From Rhizobium sp. R634 (GTDB lineage Bacteria; Pseudomonadota; Alphaproteobacteria; Rhizobiales; Rhizobiaceae), in assembly GCF_002211305.1 (NCBI RefSeq), contig NZ_LOKW01000023.1, forward strand, positions 434,001 through 498,000: 64,000 nucleotides of DNA, written 5' to 3'. A program made the translations under genes and the position numbers. The notes below the pieces were generated by a model. The model made no database searches, was not told the DNA's origin, and worked only from the letters and a program-made list of their open reading frames with translations. Within the stretch, counting starts at the first letter, position 1; each line of letters opens with the position of its first letter. Shown here piece by piece: positions 44,385 through 53,717 of this stretch.

Positions 44385-45676
44385 ATGGGGAACATAGACG
44401 TGATTTCGAAGGGTGCGGAAGAAGCAGCGTCGGCAACGGCGTCTCCTTGTGTACAGATCTCTCGTCCAACTGCTTTCAAACAGCAGACGGCAGACTTCAA
44501 CTCCGAGCTTCACGCTCGACCGTCGATCTATTTCAACGGTCCGGCAATTGTTGAGCACGTTGCTTTCATGCCCAGAGACGGTGTGATCAAGGAGTTCCAC
44601 GACAGTCTCAAAGCTGATGGCACGATTTCGGTTAGAGTCGAAAGGCACACTGAATTCGTGACGGTTACGCGCGTCCGGAAACTTGACAGCGAGCCAGGGG
44701 GCTGGCCGGAATCTGACCTCCTTGAAAGTGACTTTGCCGAGCTCGCAGATTGAACTCACCGCTGCTCGTTTGTCACGTCAGTATCCTTGTCCTCGGGAAC
44801 CCTCCTGACAAGCTGGGACCGGTGCTGGAAACCTTCGACTTCGGTGATACCGCCGCCTCATTGATCGGTGGGGGCGCGGCGCAGGTTTGCTCCGATTTTC
44901 GTGTTCGAGGGGACAATTCAAGTAGAATTATCCTGTTCAACAAGGATCTAAACGCACACCGCCTGGGGCGCATGGTACGCCGCATCTTCGAGATCGAAAC
45001 CTACAGATCCATGGCGCTTCTCGGATTGCCGGAAGCGCGTCGTCTCGCCCCGCTTCTCGGCGGATATGACACGGAGCTGGTTCAGCTGACCAATCGCAAT
45101 CTTCGTACGCCCGCACATCAGCACAAGCAATTGCTCGAGGAGATTACCGCTCTCTCATCCCATGTCATCTCGGCCACCGCCGAGACCAGAAACAGGTTCG
45201 GCGCAACCGCAGCCTACGCCAAGATCGTTGAGGAGAGGATCGCGCTTTTACGGGAAACGCACGTCGTCGGCTTTCAACGCTTCGGTACCTTCGTGGAGCG
45301 GCGGTTCAAGCCAGCGGTGCGTACCTGCGAAGCGACCGCCTTGAGGCTTGAGCAACTATCGAGGGCTGCGATGCACTTGCTCGACTTGTTGCAAACCCGA
45401 ATTCAGGTCGAGATCGAATTCCAGAACGCGACACAGATCCAGGCCATGGCTGATCGCGCCGCGACGCAGGTCAAGATCCAGCGCGCGGTCGAAGGCTTTT
45501 CGATCATTGCAATCAGCTACTATTTGTTGAGCTTGCTGAAGTTCGTGTATGAAACGGCAGACCACGCTGGGTTCCATTTCGATCCAATGATCATGCTCGT
45601 CGCTGTTCCGGTCGTTGTGGGATCTGTTGTGATCACCATTCTGCGCGTCAAGCATGCGCTGAAAGCAGAGAGCTAG
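44385..45676 (+). pseudogene. DUF3422 family protein, split by a probable frameshift
   Basis: DUF3422 proteins are normally one chain of about 420-450 residues. Here the N-terminal part (FNSELHARP, VERHTEFVTV) is in 44385-44753 and the C-terminal part (FEIETYRSMALLGLPEAR, VEGFSIIAISYY, then a membrane segment) is in 44750-45676 in a different frame. The two frames overlap at TTGA. The switch must lie in 44732-44753. A coupled pair of genes is possible, but a disrupted gene is likelier. The function of DUF3422 is not known; the C-terminus has two hydrophobic segments. Confidence 0.7.
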
Positions 45677-45707
45677 CGGCGGCGCAACCTCGCCTCAACA
45701 AGCTCGA

Positions 45708-46787
45708 TCAATCAAGCAGCTCTTGAGTATCTCCACGAGGCGGTTCAGCGGAGGCGGTCATCTCTTCTTCAGGTAATGGCTCGCTGGGGGACTGCGTTTT
45801 GAATCTAAGATTGGCAGACATTCTCGCCGCCACGACGTCTGCGACAATCGACAATGCCAGAGAAGACGCACTTTTAGCTTTGCCGAAAATTCCGATCGGA
45901 GCTTTGATCCGGTCGACATCGGCCTCGCTATAGCCGTCGTCGGCCAGAGCCTTGATCCGCCTACCGTGTGTGCGCAAACTTCCCAAAGCTCCGATATAAA
46001 AGGCCCGGCTGTCGAGCACGAGCCGCAAGTGCGGTATCTCCCGGTCAAGGTCGTGATAGAGCAATGCGACCGCGGTAAATGGATCGATCAACGACTCTAA
46101 AGAACTGGCCGTCATCTGTCCGTCGACGAGATGAATGTCGATGTGGGCGGCGCGCGCGACGTCTGCCGTTGCCGTCGCTTCGATCGAACGGCCAAAAACG
46201 AGCAATCTGGTGGTCGGTTGGTAGGCGATGACGAAATCTTCCCCATTCCACTGCGACACACCACGGAACCGACGGTCGACGGATAGTCTCTCGGAGGCGG
46301 GACTATATCTGAGAGCTATTCCACGCCTTAGCTCGAGTTCGCCGATCACCTCCTCCAATTCTTTGCCGCTCTGCAGCCGGTGGATAGCGAGATTGATCCC
46401 TCCTCCGCACGAAAGAACAATATCAAAAAACCGCGACCCTTCGCCGAGCCGCAGGAAGCGATCATGCCCGTTTTGCAAGGCCTCCAATGCTTCTGCTGCA
46501 ACGGCGTTCTCTGTACAACCGCCAGAAACGAAGCCGCAATAGAGTCCATCTGCCCTGACGACCATTTGAGAGCCGAGCGGGCGTGCCGAGCCGCCGTGGA
46601 TCTCGACCAAGGTTACCAGGGCGGTCGCTATGCCCGCGTCGACCGAGGCGCGAGCATAACGCAAAATTTCAAGAGGCTCGTCTGTCGAGAGGCCTATCGC
46701 GGGGACGACAGGGTCCGTCATCTGGTCCCGCGCCGCCATGGCTTCCTCCAGCGATAGGTCACATTTCTCTCCTAACGAGACGCTCAC
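45708..46787 (-). CDS. XdhC-family molybdenum cofactor maturation protein
   Basis: A 359-residue XdhC/CoxI-type protein that inserts sulfurated molybdenum cofactor into xanthine dehydrogenase-family enzymes. FVSGGCTENAVAAEA and LSCGGGINLAI are the XdhC/CoxI N-terminal motifs, and a Rossmann-like C-terminal domain has YIGALGSLRTHGRR. It probably serves the Mo hydroxylase encoded from 59596. The GTG at 46787 overlaps the adenylate kinase stop; an ATG at 46742 is an alternative. Last gene of the minus-strand operon. Confidence 0.88.
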   Translation of the reverse strand: MSVSLGEKCDLSLEEAMAARDQMTDPVVPAIGLSTDEPLEILRYARASVDAGIATALVTLVEIHGGSARPLGSQMVVRADGLYCGFVSGGCTENAVAAEALEALQNGHDRFLRLGEGSRFFDIVLSCGGGINLAIHRLQSGKELEEVIGELELRRGIALRYSPASERLSVDRRFRGVSQWNGEDFVIAYQPTTRLLVFGRSIEATATADVARAAHIDIHLVDGQMTASSLESLIDPFTAVALLYHDLDREIPHLRLVLDSRAFYIGALGSLRTHGRRIKALADDGYSEADVDRIKAPIGIFGKAKSASSLALSIVADVVAARMSANLRFKTQSPSEPLPEEEMTASAEPPRGDTQELLD

Positions 46788-47368
46788 CCGCCTATGGTCG
46801 AAGCGATGGCGGCAGCGACCGTCTCGACGTCCTGCCTTGCGTCGATCCGGCGCAGAAGTCCGCGTTGCTCGTAAAATGGTGACAACTGCGCCGTTGCGCT
46901 GATAAACTCCTCTACCCTTCGCTTTAACACTTCCGGATTGTCATCCGAGCGGCTGCTTCCTCCAGCCTCCCGTGACTGCTCCGCCCGCGTCCTGATGCGA
47001 GCTTCAAGCAGCTCGAGAGGAATATCAAAGAGCATCACGTGATCCAGTGGCAGATTTTTCTCGGCAAGATGTGCCTCTAGTGCGCCTGCTTGTGCGACCG
47101 TGCGCGGAAAACCATCGAGGATGTAGCCAGCCCGGCCGGCGGCATTTTCAAGGCCTTCTTCCACGAGACTTATGACGACCTCGTCCGGCACCAGCCTGCC
47201 CGAATCGACGGCGGCTTTCGCCTGAACGCCGAGTGCGCTTTGTGCCTTGATCGCGTCGCGAAGCAGATCACCGGTCGAGATATGCAACAAGCCTCGCTCC
47301 CGTATAAGCCGTTCCGCCTGCGTCCCTTTCCCAGCGCCGGGCGGGCCAATGAAAACAAGTCTCGTCAT
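46784..47368 (-). CDS. adk: Adenylate kinase (short form)
   Basis: A 194-residue adenylate kinase: P-loop GPPGAGKGTQA, STGDLLRDAI and DGFPRTVAQAGALE. It is the short type without a long LID domain, as usual in alphaproteobacteria. Adenylate kinase is normally a housekeeping gene next to secY. Here it sits in an operon with an AMP-forming acyl-CoA ligase, where it could recycle the AMP. It is therefore probably a second, pathway-dedicated copy. Confidence 0.93.
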   Translation of the reverse strand: MTRLVFIGPPGAGKGTQAERLIRERGLLHISTGDLLRDAIKAQSALGVQAKAAVDSGRLVPDEVVISLVEEGLENAAGRAGYILDGFPRTVAQAGALEAHLAEKNLPLDHVMLFDIPLELLEARIRTRAEQSREAGGSSRSDDNPEVLKRRVEEFISATAQLSPFYEQRGLLRRIDARQDVETVAAAIASTIGG

Positions 47369-47371
47369 TCC

Positions 47372-48829
47372 TCAGACTCCCATGCACAGATATTTGATCT
47401 CAAGATAGTCATCCATTCCGTACTTGGACCCCTCGCGACCATTTCCGCTTTCCTTCACGCCACCGAACGGCGCGACCTCGGTCGAGATCAGTCCTTCGTT
47501 GATGCCGATGATGCCGGCCTCAAGCGCCTCGGCGACTCGCCAAATCCTGGAAATGTCACGGCCGTAAAAATAGGCGGCAAGTCCGAATTGCGTTTTGTTG
47601 GCAAGCTCAATTGCTTCGCTTTCTGTTTCAAACCGGAAAATCGGCGCGACCGGCCCGAAAATCTCCTCGCCGAAGATCTGGGATTTCGACGAGACGTCGG
47701 CGATCACTGTCGGCTGATAGAAGCTGTGGCCGAGCGCATGCCGGCCGCCGCCCGCCACCACTCTGCCGCCGTGGCTGATGGCGTCCGAAACAAGCTCCTC
47801 GACCTTTGCGACCGCCTTCTCGTCGATCAGCGGGCCGATCTGTACACCGGACGCAAATCCATCCCCGACGCTCAATTGGGATACGGCGTCCGATAATCGG
47901 GCTACGAAAGTGTCGTATATGCCGCTCTGGACGAGAAAACGGTTGGCGCAGACACAAGTCTGGCCGGCATTGCGGTATTTCGAGGCGATCGCGCCTTTGA
48001 CGGCGGCCCCCACGTCGGCGTCGTCGAAGACGATGAAGGGCGCGTTTCCACCAAGCTCCATCGAGGTCCTCTTCACGGTTGCCGCGCACTGGACCATCAG
48101 GACCTTGCCGATTTCCGTCGAACCGGTGAAGCTGAGCTTGCGAACGGCTGGATTGGACGTCAGTTCGGCGCCGATGTCACCGGCCGACCCCGTCACGCAG
48201 GAAAGCACGCCCTTCGGCACGCCTGCACGCTCCGCCAGAACGCAGAGAGCAAGCGCCGAAAGCGGCGTCTGGCTGGCCGGCTTGATGATCATGGTGCAGC
48301 CTGCAGCCAGACCTGGCCCGACTTTCCGGGTGATCATCGCTGCCGGGAAATTCCAGGGTGTGATCGCTGCGCAAACTCCGATCGGCTGCTTGATGACGAC
48401 AATGCGCTTGTCGGGCGTCGGAGCCGGAATGGTGTCGCCGTAGACACGCTTGGCCTCTTCGCCGAACCATTCAATGTAGGACGCCGCATAGGCGATCTCG
48501 CCCCTGGCCTCAAAAAGCGGCTTGCCCTGCTCGGCCGTCATGATGGCGGCAAGGTCGTCCTGGTTCTCGATCAGAAGATCGAACCATTTCCGCAGGATGG
48601 CAGCACGTTGCTTTCCGGAAAGCTCCCTCCAACCGGACTGTGCTTGTTCGGCGCTCTCGATGGCCCGCCGCGTTTCACCGGCCCCCATTCGGGGAACGCT
48701 TGCAACGACGGAACCGTCAGCAGGATTGGTGACATCAATCACCCGGCCGTCGTCGGCGTCGCGCCATTCTCCGCCGATGAAGCACTGCCTGCGCAGCAGC
48801 AATGGATCCTTGAGGGTGGGAACTGCCAT
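47372..48829 (-). CDS. Succinate-semialdehyde dehydrogenase-type aldehyde dehydrogenase
   Basis: A 485-residue aldehyde dehydrogenase of the GabD type. TPWNFPAAMITRKVGPGLAAG, MELGGNAPFIVFDDAD and the catalytic Cys in NAGQTCVCANRF closely follow succinate-semialdehyde dehydrogenases. It may oxidise succinate semialdehyde formed from 4-hydroxybutyrate by the iron alcohol dehydrogenase of the same operon. AGGA lies 8 bases before the ATG. Specificity for another aldehyde cannot be excluded. Confidence 0.9.
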   Translation of the reverse strand: MAVPTLKDPLLLRRQCFIGGEWRDADDGRVIDVTNPADGSVVASVPRMGAGETRRAIESAEQAQSGWRELSGKQRAAILRKWFDLLIENQDDLAAIMTAEQGKPLFEARGEIAYAASYIEWFGEEAKRVYGDTIPAPTPDKRIVVIKQPIGVCAAITPWNFPAAMITRKVGPGLAAGCTMIIKPASQTPLSALALCVLAERAGVPKGVLSCVTGSAGDIGAELTSNPAVRKLSFTGSTEIGKVLMVQCAATVKRTSMELGGNAPFIVFDDADVGAAVKGAIASKYRNAGQTCVCANRFLVQSGIYDTFVARLSDAVSQLSVGDGFASGVQIGPLIDEKAVAKVEELVSDAISHGGRVVAGGGRHALGHSFYQPTVIADVSSKSQIFGEEIFGPVAPIFRFETESEAIELANKTQFGLAAYFYGRDISRIWRVAEALEAGIIGINEGLISTEVAPFGGVKESGNGREGSKYGMDDYLEIKYLCMGV

Positions 48830-48853
48830 GGGGTTATCCTTGTTTGAACTTAA

Positions 48854-49297
48854 TCATGCTTCGACCAGAAGCGGCTCAAGCAGCGCTCTGGCCTTGTCGC
48901 CGAACGGCACCGGTCGGCGCGACAGGCGATCAACGTTGACATGGATGAAAAAACCTTCGGCTGCGGCCCCGCCTTCATCGTTACGGAACAGGCCGATCTC
49001 GTAGCGAACCGACGAACTGCCTAGCCTCGCCACCCGAATGCCTGCCGTCACCTGATCGGGAAAGGTCATTTCGGCATGGTAGCGGCAGCCCGTCTCCACG
49101 ACGAGAAACACCTCGGTGCCAGCCTTGATGTCGAGCACGCCGTTTTCGATGAGAAAGGCATTCACCGCGGTATCGAAGAGCGTGTAATGCACCACGTTGT
49201 TCATGTGCCCGTAGGTGTCGTTGTCCGACCAGCGTAGGCCGGTCGTGCGGAACACCTTGTAGGCAGAGCGTCGTGAGGGAGTTTCGCGCTTCGCCAT
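48854..49297 (-). CDS. Acyl-CoA thioesterase (YbgC/4HBT hot-dog family)
   Basis: A 147-residue hot-dog-fold thioesterase. The motif RWSDNDTYGHMNNVVHYTLFD, with the catalytic Asp, is typical of the 4-hydroxybenzoyl-CoA thioesterase group. It would release the free acid from the CoA intermediate of this pathway. It shares one base with the alcohol dehydrogenase stop (TAATG), so translation is coupled. Confidence 0.88.
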   Translation of the reverse strand: MAKRETPSRRSAYKVFRTTGLRWSDNDTYGHMNNVVHYTLFDTAVNAFLIENGVLDIKAGTEVFLVVETGCRYHAEMTFPDQVTAGIRVARLGSSSVRYEIGLFRNDEGGAAAEGFFIHVNVDRLSRRPVPFGDKARALLEPLLVEA

Positions 49298-50457
49298 TAC
49301 CAGGCCGCCCTGTATATCGAGAGCGCATCCCTTTCGCTCACCTCGCGGGGGTTGTTGACGAGGAGGCGCGTCTGCTTCATGGCGTCGCGCGCCATGACCG
49401 CAAGATGCTCCTCGCCGATGCCGACGTCGCGAAGCCGTGACTGAAGCCCGAGCTTTTCCGACAGTCCGGCAAGCCGCTCGATGAAGGCGGCGCAGCGCCC
49501 CTCATCCTCCCGTTCTGACACAAGATCCGGAAATGCATCGGCGGCGATTTCCGCGTAAACCGATGCGGCATCAGGTGCGTTGAACCGCAGAACATGCGGA
49601 AGAACCAGCGCGTTGGATAGGCCATGGGGGATATGGAAGGTCCCACCGATCGGATAAGCCAGCGCATGTACGGCGGCGACGGGGGAGTTCGCGAAGGCCT
49701 GCCCGGCAAGCATCGAGCCAAGCAGCATCGCACCGCGCGCGGCGCGGTCTTGACCGTCGGACACGGCCTTCTCGATATTCGCGCCCAGCAGCTGAAGCGC
49801 CTGGCGCGCCAGCATCTTGGACAGCGGATTGTTGTTGGCGCTTTTCGAGGCATAGGATTCGATCGCATGCACCATGGCGTCGATGCCGGTAGCCGCCGTG
49901 ATATCGGCGGGAAGGCCGATCGTCAGATCAGCATCGAGGATCGCGATATCGGGCAGGATGATCGGCGACGATACGCCGCGCTTCTCGTCCCCGCCGACGG
50001 TGATGATCGAAACCGACGTGACCTCGGATCCGGTCCCGGCAGTGGTCGGCACAAGCACCAGCGGCAGGCGAGGCCCCTTGGCGTTGCCGACACCCCAGGC
50101 CTCGTCGATATCCTCGCCCGATCCGCAGAGAAGAGCCACGATCTTGGCAACGTCGAGCGAAGACCCGCCGCCGAAACCGATGATGCCGGTAACACCCGCT
50201 GGCCTCGCCATGTCCGATGCCGCCATCACGGTCGCAAGAGACGGATCGGCTTCGACGCTGTCGAACACGGTCACCTCGATACCCGACCCTGAAAGCGAGG
50301 CCAGAGCCGGATCGCAAAGCCCTAGCCTGCGCAGACCAGCGTCGGTCACGAACAGGATGCGCTCGCCCAGCTTCTTCTTGACGATGTCGCCGATCCCGGC
50401 GGCCGCACCCGGCCGGAAAACGATCTGCGGGGTCGTGGTGAATATGAAAGGGTTCAT
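49297..50457 (-). CDS. Iron-containing alcohol dehydrogenase
   Basis: A 386-residue type III (Fe) alcohol dehydrogenase. GGGSSLDVAKIVALL and PTTAGTGSEVT bind NAD; metal ligands are in TGIDAMVHAIESY and HALAYPIGGTFHIPHGLSNA. Members of this group include 4-hydroxybutyrate dehydrogenase. Together with the semialdehyde dehydrogenase it could take 4-hydroxybutyrate to succinate; alternatively it acts on an aryl or furfuryl alcohol. GAGGAG lies 7 bases before the ATG at 50457. Confidence 0.9.
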   Translation of the reverse strand: MNPFIFTTTPQIVFRPGAAAGIGDIVKKKLGERILFVTDAGLRRLGLCDPALASLSGSGIEVTVFDSVEADPSLATVMAASDMARPAGVTGIIGFGGGSSLDVAKIVALLCGSGEDIDEAWGVGNAKGPRLPLVLVPTTAGTGSEVTSVSIITVGGDEKRGVSSPIILPDIAILDADLTIGLPADITAATGIDAMVHAIESYASKSANNNPLSKMLARQALQLLGANIEKAVSDGQDRAARGAMLLGSMLAGQAFANSPVAAVHALAYPIGGTFHIPHGLSNALVLPHVLRFNAPDAASVYAEIAADAFPDLVSEREDEGRCAAFIERLAGLSEKLGLQSRLRDVGIGEEHLAVMARDAMKQTRLLVNNPREVSERDALSIYRAAW

Positions 50458-50480
50458 GCAATTCTCCTCTGTCACTTCCC

Positions 50481-52010
50481 TCACGCGGCAGGCAGGCTGT
50501 CGCGCAGCTTCACGCGCAGGATCTTGCCGGATCCTGTTCGCGGTATTTCGTCGACGATGTAGATGCGATCAGGAACCTTGTAGGCAGACAGGCGCTTCTT
50601 GCAGTGGGTAAGGAGGGCTGCCTGATCGAAAGCCTCGGCATCCTTAAGAACGACACAGGCCACCGGAACCTCGCCCAGCATCGTATGCGGCATGCCGATG
50701 ACGGCGCAGTCTATGACGGCTTGATCAAGCAGGATCGTCTCCTCGACCTCGGTTGGCGCGATGTTCTGCCCGCCGCGAATGATTAACTCCTTCAGGCGGC
50801 CGGTGATCGTCAGGAAACCGTTCGCATCGGCCTTGGCGAGATCGCCTGTGCGATACCAGCCATCGACGACGGCTTTCTGGGTCTCCTGTGGTTTGTTGTG
50901 ATAGCCCTGCATCAGGTTCGGCCCCTTGCAGATCAGCTCGCCTTCGCTGCCGACCGGAACGTCGAGGCCGGTTTTAGGATCTACCAGCCGGACTGTGACG
51001 CCGGGAAGCGGCAGGCCGCAGGAACCTGACACGCGCCAGCGGCCGGGCCAGTTCATTGTCACCATCGTGGAAGTCTCGGTAATGCCGTAACCGTCGAGCA
51101 GCGCGACCCCGAAGAATTCCTCGAAGTCGTTGTTCAGCGTGCCGGGAAGGATGGCACCCGCCGACACGCAAAGCCTCACCGACGACAGCAGTTTCTCGCC
51201 GTTTGTTTGGCATGCGGAGAGGAAATAGTGAAAGACGGTCGGCACGCCGGGCATGAACGTGAAGCGTCCCGACCGTAGCAGTTCGGTTGCCTGCGTAGTC
51301 GAGAATTTCTCCATGATGTATTCGCTGGCGCCAAGCGCGATGATGGAGAGGACCGCGATGTTGAGCGCATAGGAATGATAGAGCGGGAGCGTGTTGAGGA
51401 CGACGTCGTTCTCGTCCATCCCCGCGATCGGCGCCCAGCAGGCGGCCGTCACCCACAACATGGATCGTGTCGAGAGAAGCACGCCCTTGGGCTGCCCGGT
51501 CGTTCCCGACGTGTAGACGATATAGGCCGGCCGATCGACATCGCGGTCGTCCTCGAAACCGGACGACTGCGGCCGCTCCACCCCTAAAAATCCGGAGGCC
51601 GGGTCCGCATCGATCACGAGGACAGGCCTGTCTAGCCGCGACAAGACCGCGTCTGCCATCGTCCGTTTCTCCGGCAGGGCAACCAGCACCGCGCATCCGG
51701 CGTCGGTGATACGGTATGCGAGCTCGGCTTCGGTGGAATCAATGCTTATCGGGACGCAGATGCCGCCTGCGCGCACGACGGCGAGGCAGGCGACCACCCA
51801 GTTGACGGAATTCGGCAGGAATATTGCGACGGCCTGCCCCTGCCGAAGTCCACGAGCGACGAGGTGGGAAGCCAGGGCTTCAGTCTCCGCATCGAGCTGC
51901 GGATAGGAAACCGAACGCATCCTGTCCTCGAACGCCATTTTTTCAGGATAAAGGCGCGCATTTCGCCGAAGGATTTCGCCGACGGGCGCGATCAAATCGT
52001 AACGTATCAT
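50481..52010 (-). CDS. AMP-forming acyl-CoA synthetase
   Basis: A 509-residue class I adenylate-forming ligase. Motifs are intact: YIVYTSGTTGQPKGVLLS (P-loop), DGYGITETSTM, GWYRTGDLAKAD and RTGSGKILRVKLRD with the catalytic Lys. It activates a carboxylic acid as the CoA thioester, probably the compound imported by the Liv-type transporter. The ATG at 52010 is chosen for its GGGAGGAG site. Nearest character is that of medium-chain or aromatic acyl-CoA ligases; the substrate is open. Confidence 0.92.
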   Translation of the reverse strand: MIRYDLIAPVGEILRRNARLYPEKMAFEDRMRSVSYPQLDAETEALASHLVARGLRQGQAVAIFLPNSVNWVVACLAVVRAGGICVPISIDSTEAELAYRITDAGCAVLVALPEKRTMADAVLSRLDRPVLVIDADPASGFLGVERPQSSGFEDDRDVDRPAYIVYTSGTTGQPKGVLLSTRSMLWVTAACWAPIAGMDENDVVLNTLPLYHSYALNIAVLSIIALGASEYIMEKFSTTQATELLRSGRFTFMPGVPTVFHYFLSACQTNGEKLLSSVRLCVSAGAILPGTLNNDFEEFFGVALLDGYGITETSTMVTMNWPGRWRVSGSCGLPLPGVTVRLVDPKTGLDVPVGSEGELICKGPNLMQGYHNKPQETQKAVVDGWYRTGDLAKADANGFLTITGRLKELIIRGGQNIAPTEVEETILLDQAVIDCAVIGMPHTMLGEVPVACVVLKDAEAFDQAALLTHCKKRLSAYKVPDRIYIVDEIPRTGSGKILRVKLRDSLPAA

Positions 52011-52033
52011 CTTGGCTCCTCCCAATCCTCCCG

Positions 52034-52789
52034 TTAGACCATGCAAAAGCCGCCGTTGACACTGATCACCTGGCCCGTCACCCAGGACGATGTCTCCGAA
52101 GCGAGGAAGGTGACCATTGGGGCGATATCGTCGGGCCTGCCGATACGGCGCAACGGGTAGGCCTTGACGATCTTCTCCCGGTTCTTCTCGAGGAATTCCG
52201 GGTCCGAATGGGAGGTCTCGATCAGGCCGAGCGAGACCGTGTTGACGGTGACGTTGTTGCGGCCAAATTCCCGGGCAAGCGACTTGCCGAGCGCGATTGT
52301 ACCGCCGCGCGCCGCGGCGGCAAGTGCAAGGTTGGCTTCGCCGATGCGTGAGCTGTCGCCTACGAGATTGATGATGCGGCCGGAGTTCTGCGCGATCATC
52401 AGCGGCGCCACCTCATGGCAACAATTGATCGCGCCGTAGAGACACACGTCGATCTGCTGCTTCCAGTCTTGCGGGGTCGAGTCAACGAACCGCTGGTACT
52501 TCACGTAACCGGCATTGTTGACGAGAATGTCGACCGTGCCAAAGTCCGCCGTGACGGCGGCGATCATCGCCTTGACCTGGGCATTGTCGCTGACGTCAGC
52601 CTGGTAGGCTTTCGCCTTTCCGCCGCCCGCCTCGATGGATGTGACAACGGCCTCAGCTTCATCCCTGGAACGGCTGTAGTTCACCGCGACGACGGCGCCT
52701 TCGGCAGCGAGAGCGCGTGCGATATCGCCTCCGACATCCCGGCCACCGCCCGTGACCAACGCCACCTTGCCCTTGAGATTGGTCTCCAT
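52034..52789 (-). CDS. SDR-fold protein lacking the catalytic Tyr-Lys pair
   Basis: A 251-residue FabG-like SDR with TGGGRDVGGDIA, NNAG and C-terminal VTGQVISVNGGF. Where family members have YxxxK, this one reads AAAARGG (aligned by the following KSLAREFG), so Tyr is Ala and Lys is Arg. The Ser in LVGDSSRIGE remains. It may therefore not work as a normal oxidoreductase, or it uses other residues. It lies between crotonase and CoA ligase genes, implying a CoA ester ligand. GGAG 8 bases upstream of the ATG. Confidence 0.85.
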   Translation of the reverse strand: METNLKGKVALVTGGGRDVGGDIARALAAEGAVVAVNYSRSRDEAEAVVTSIEAGGGKAKAYQADVSDNAQVKAMIAAVTADFGTVDILVNNAGYVKYQRFVDSTPQDWKQQIDVCLYGAINCCHEVAPLMIAQNSGRIINLVGDSSRIGEANLALAAAARGGTIALGKSLAREFGRNNVTVNTVSLGLIETSHSDPEFLEKNREKIVKAYPLRRIGRPDDIAPMVTFLASETSSWVTGQVISVNGGFCMV

Positions 52790-52855
52790 TGCATTGTCTC
52801 CTTGATACTTGAATTGCTGCCTTCGCAGCGAATTGGTGAATGAGGCCGAAAACCG

Positions 52856-53623
52856 TTATCGGCCCAGAAACCGCGGCGAGCGCTTCTCGCCGAACGCCTT
52901 GCGTCCTTCGGCGTAGTCGTGACTTGAACTCGCCTTGTCGATCAGTGTTTCCGCCTCGACAAGGTCGAGATCCCCCCGGGCACAGCCGTTGAGGATGAAC
53001 TTGGCACCCCTGATCGTCAGGGGAGCGTTGGATGCCATGGCATTGGCGCGTTCCAGAGCAGCCGCGTGCGCATCCGATGCAAGCTCGTCGATGAAACCGG
53101 TGGCAAGCGCGTCGCGCGCAGTGAATCGACTTGCCGAGTAAAGAATTCGTTTTGCCTCGCTGACGCCGACGAGCGAAAACAGTTTGCGGGTCGCGGAGAC
53201 GCCATAGACGATCGACAGGCGGGCGGCGGGAATGCCGAAGGTGGCACTCTCTTCCGCGATCCGAAAATCGCAGGACATGGCAAGATGAGCAGCACCACCC
53301 AGGCAATAACCGCGCACAACCGCAACCGTGGGCTTGGAGACCTCGTAGATGGCGTCACCCGCCGCATCGACGGCGACCTCGTAGCGTGTGCTTTCCTCCA
53401 CTCCCCCCCGGACCGTCTCGAATTCGCTGATATCAGCGCCGGCAGAAAAATCGCTTCCCGCACCCATCAACAGAATAGCGCGAATATCCGTATCACCGTC
53501 GAACTGACGAAATAGCTCCGCAAGCTCGCACCACATCGAATAGGTCACAGCGTTGCGCTGCATGGGCCGATTCAGTGTGACGGTGGCTATACCGTCGGAT
53601 TTCTCCACCAGAATATCACTCAT
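52856..53623 (-). CDS. Crotonase-fold (enoyl-CoA hydratase/isomerase family) protein
   Basis: A 255-residue crotonase. The CoA oxyanion-hole regions SAGADISEF and VRGYCLGGAAHLAMSCDFR are clear. The two catalytic Glu of enoyl-CoA hydratase are not conserved: the first is His (GGAAHLA) and the second Ala (FGIPAARLS). So it is more likely a hydrolase, isomerase or ring-opening enzyme than a hydratase. The ATG at 53623 has GAGAAGAG upstream; the extension to 53791 is not supported. It follows the binding-protein gene in the operon. Confidence 0.88.
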   Translation of the reverse strand: MSDILVEKSDGIATVTLNRPMQRNAVTYSMWCELAELFRQFDGDTDIRAILLMGAGSDFSAGADISEFETVRGGVEESTRYEVAVDAAGDAIYEVSKPTVAVVRGYCLGGAAHLAMSCDFRIAEESATFGIPAARLSIVYGVSATRKLFSLVGVSEAKRILYSASRFTARDALATGFIDELASDAHAAALERANAMASNAPLTIRGAKFILNGCARGDLDLVEAETLIDKASSSHDYAEGRKAFGEKRSPRFLGR

Positions 53624-53678
53624 TTCTGCTCTTCTCTTCCCTGCTGACCCCGGACTAGTGGCCCATGCGATCGCGGTG

Positions 53679-53710
53679 GGAGTGCCCGGCGCAAGAAAGC
53701 CGGGTACTCC
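53679..53710 (-). other. Intercistronic hairpin after binding-protein gene
   Basis: GGAGTGCCCGGC and GCCGGGTACTCC pair over 12 positions with one mismatch around an 8-base loop, 7 bases past the binding-protein stop. It is the fourth hairpin in this position in the window. No T-run follows. Confidence 0.65.
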
Positions 53711-53717
53711 ATTTCGT

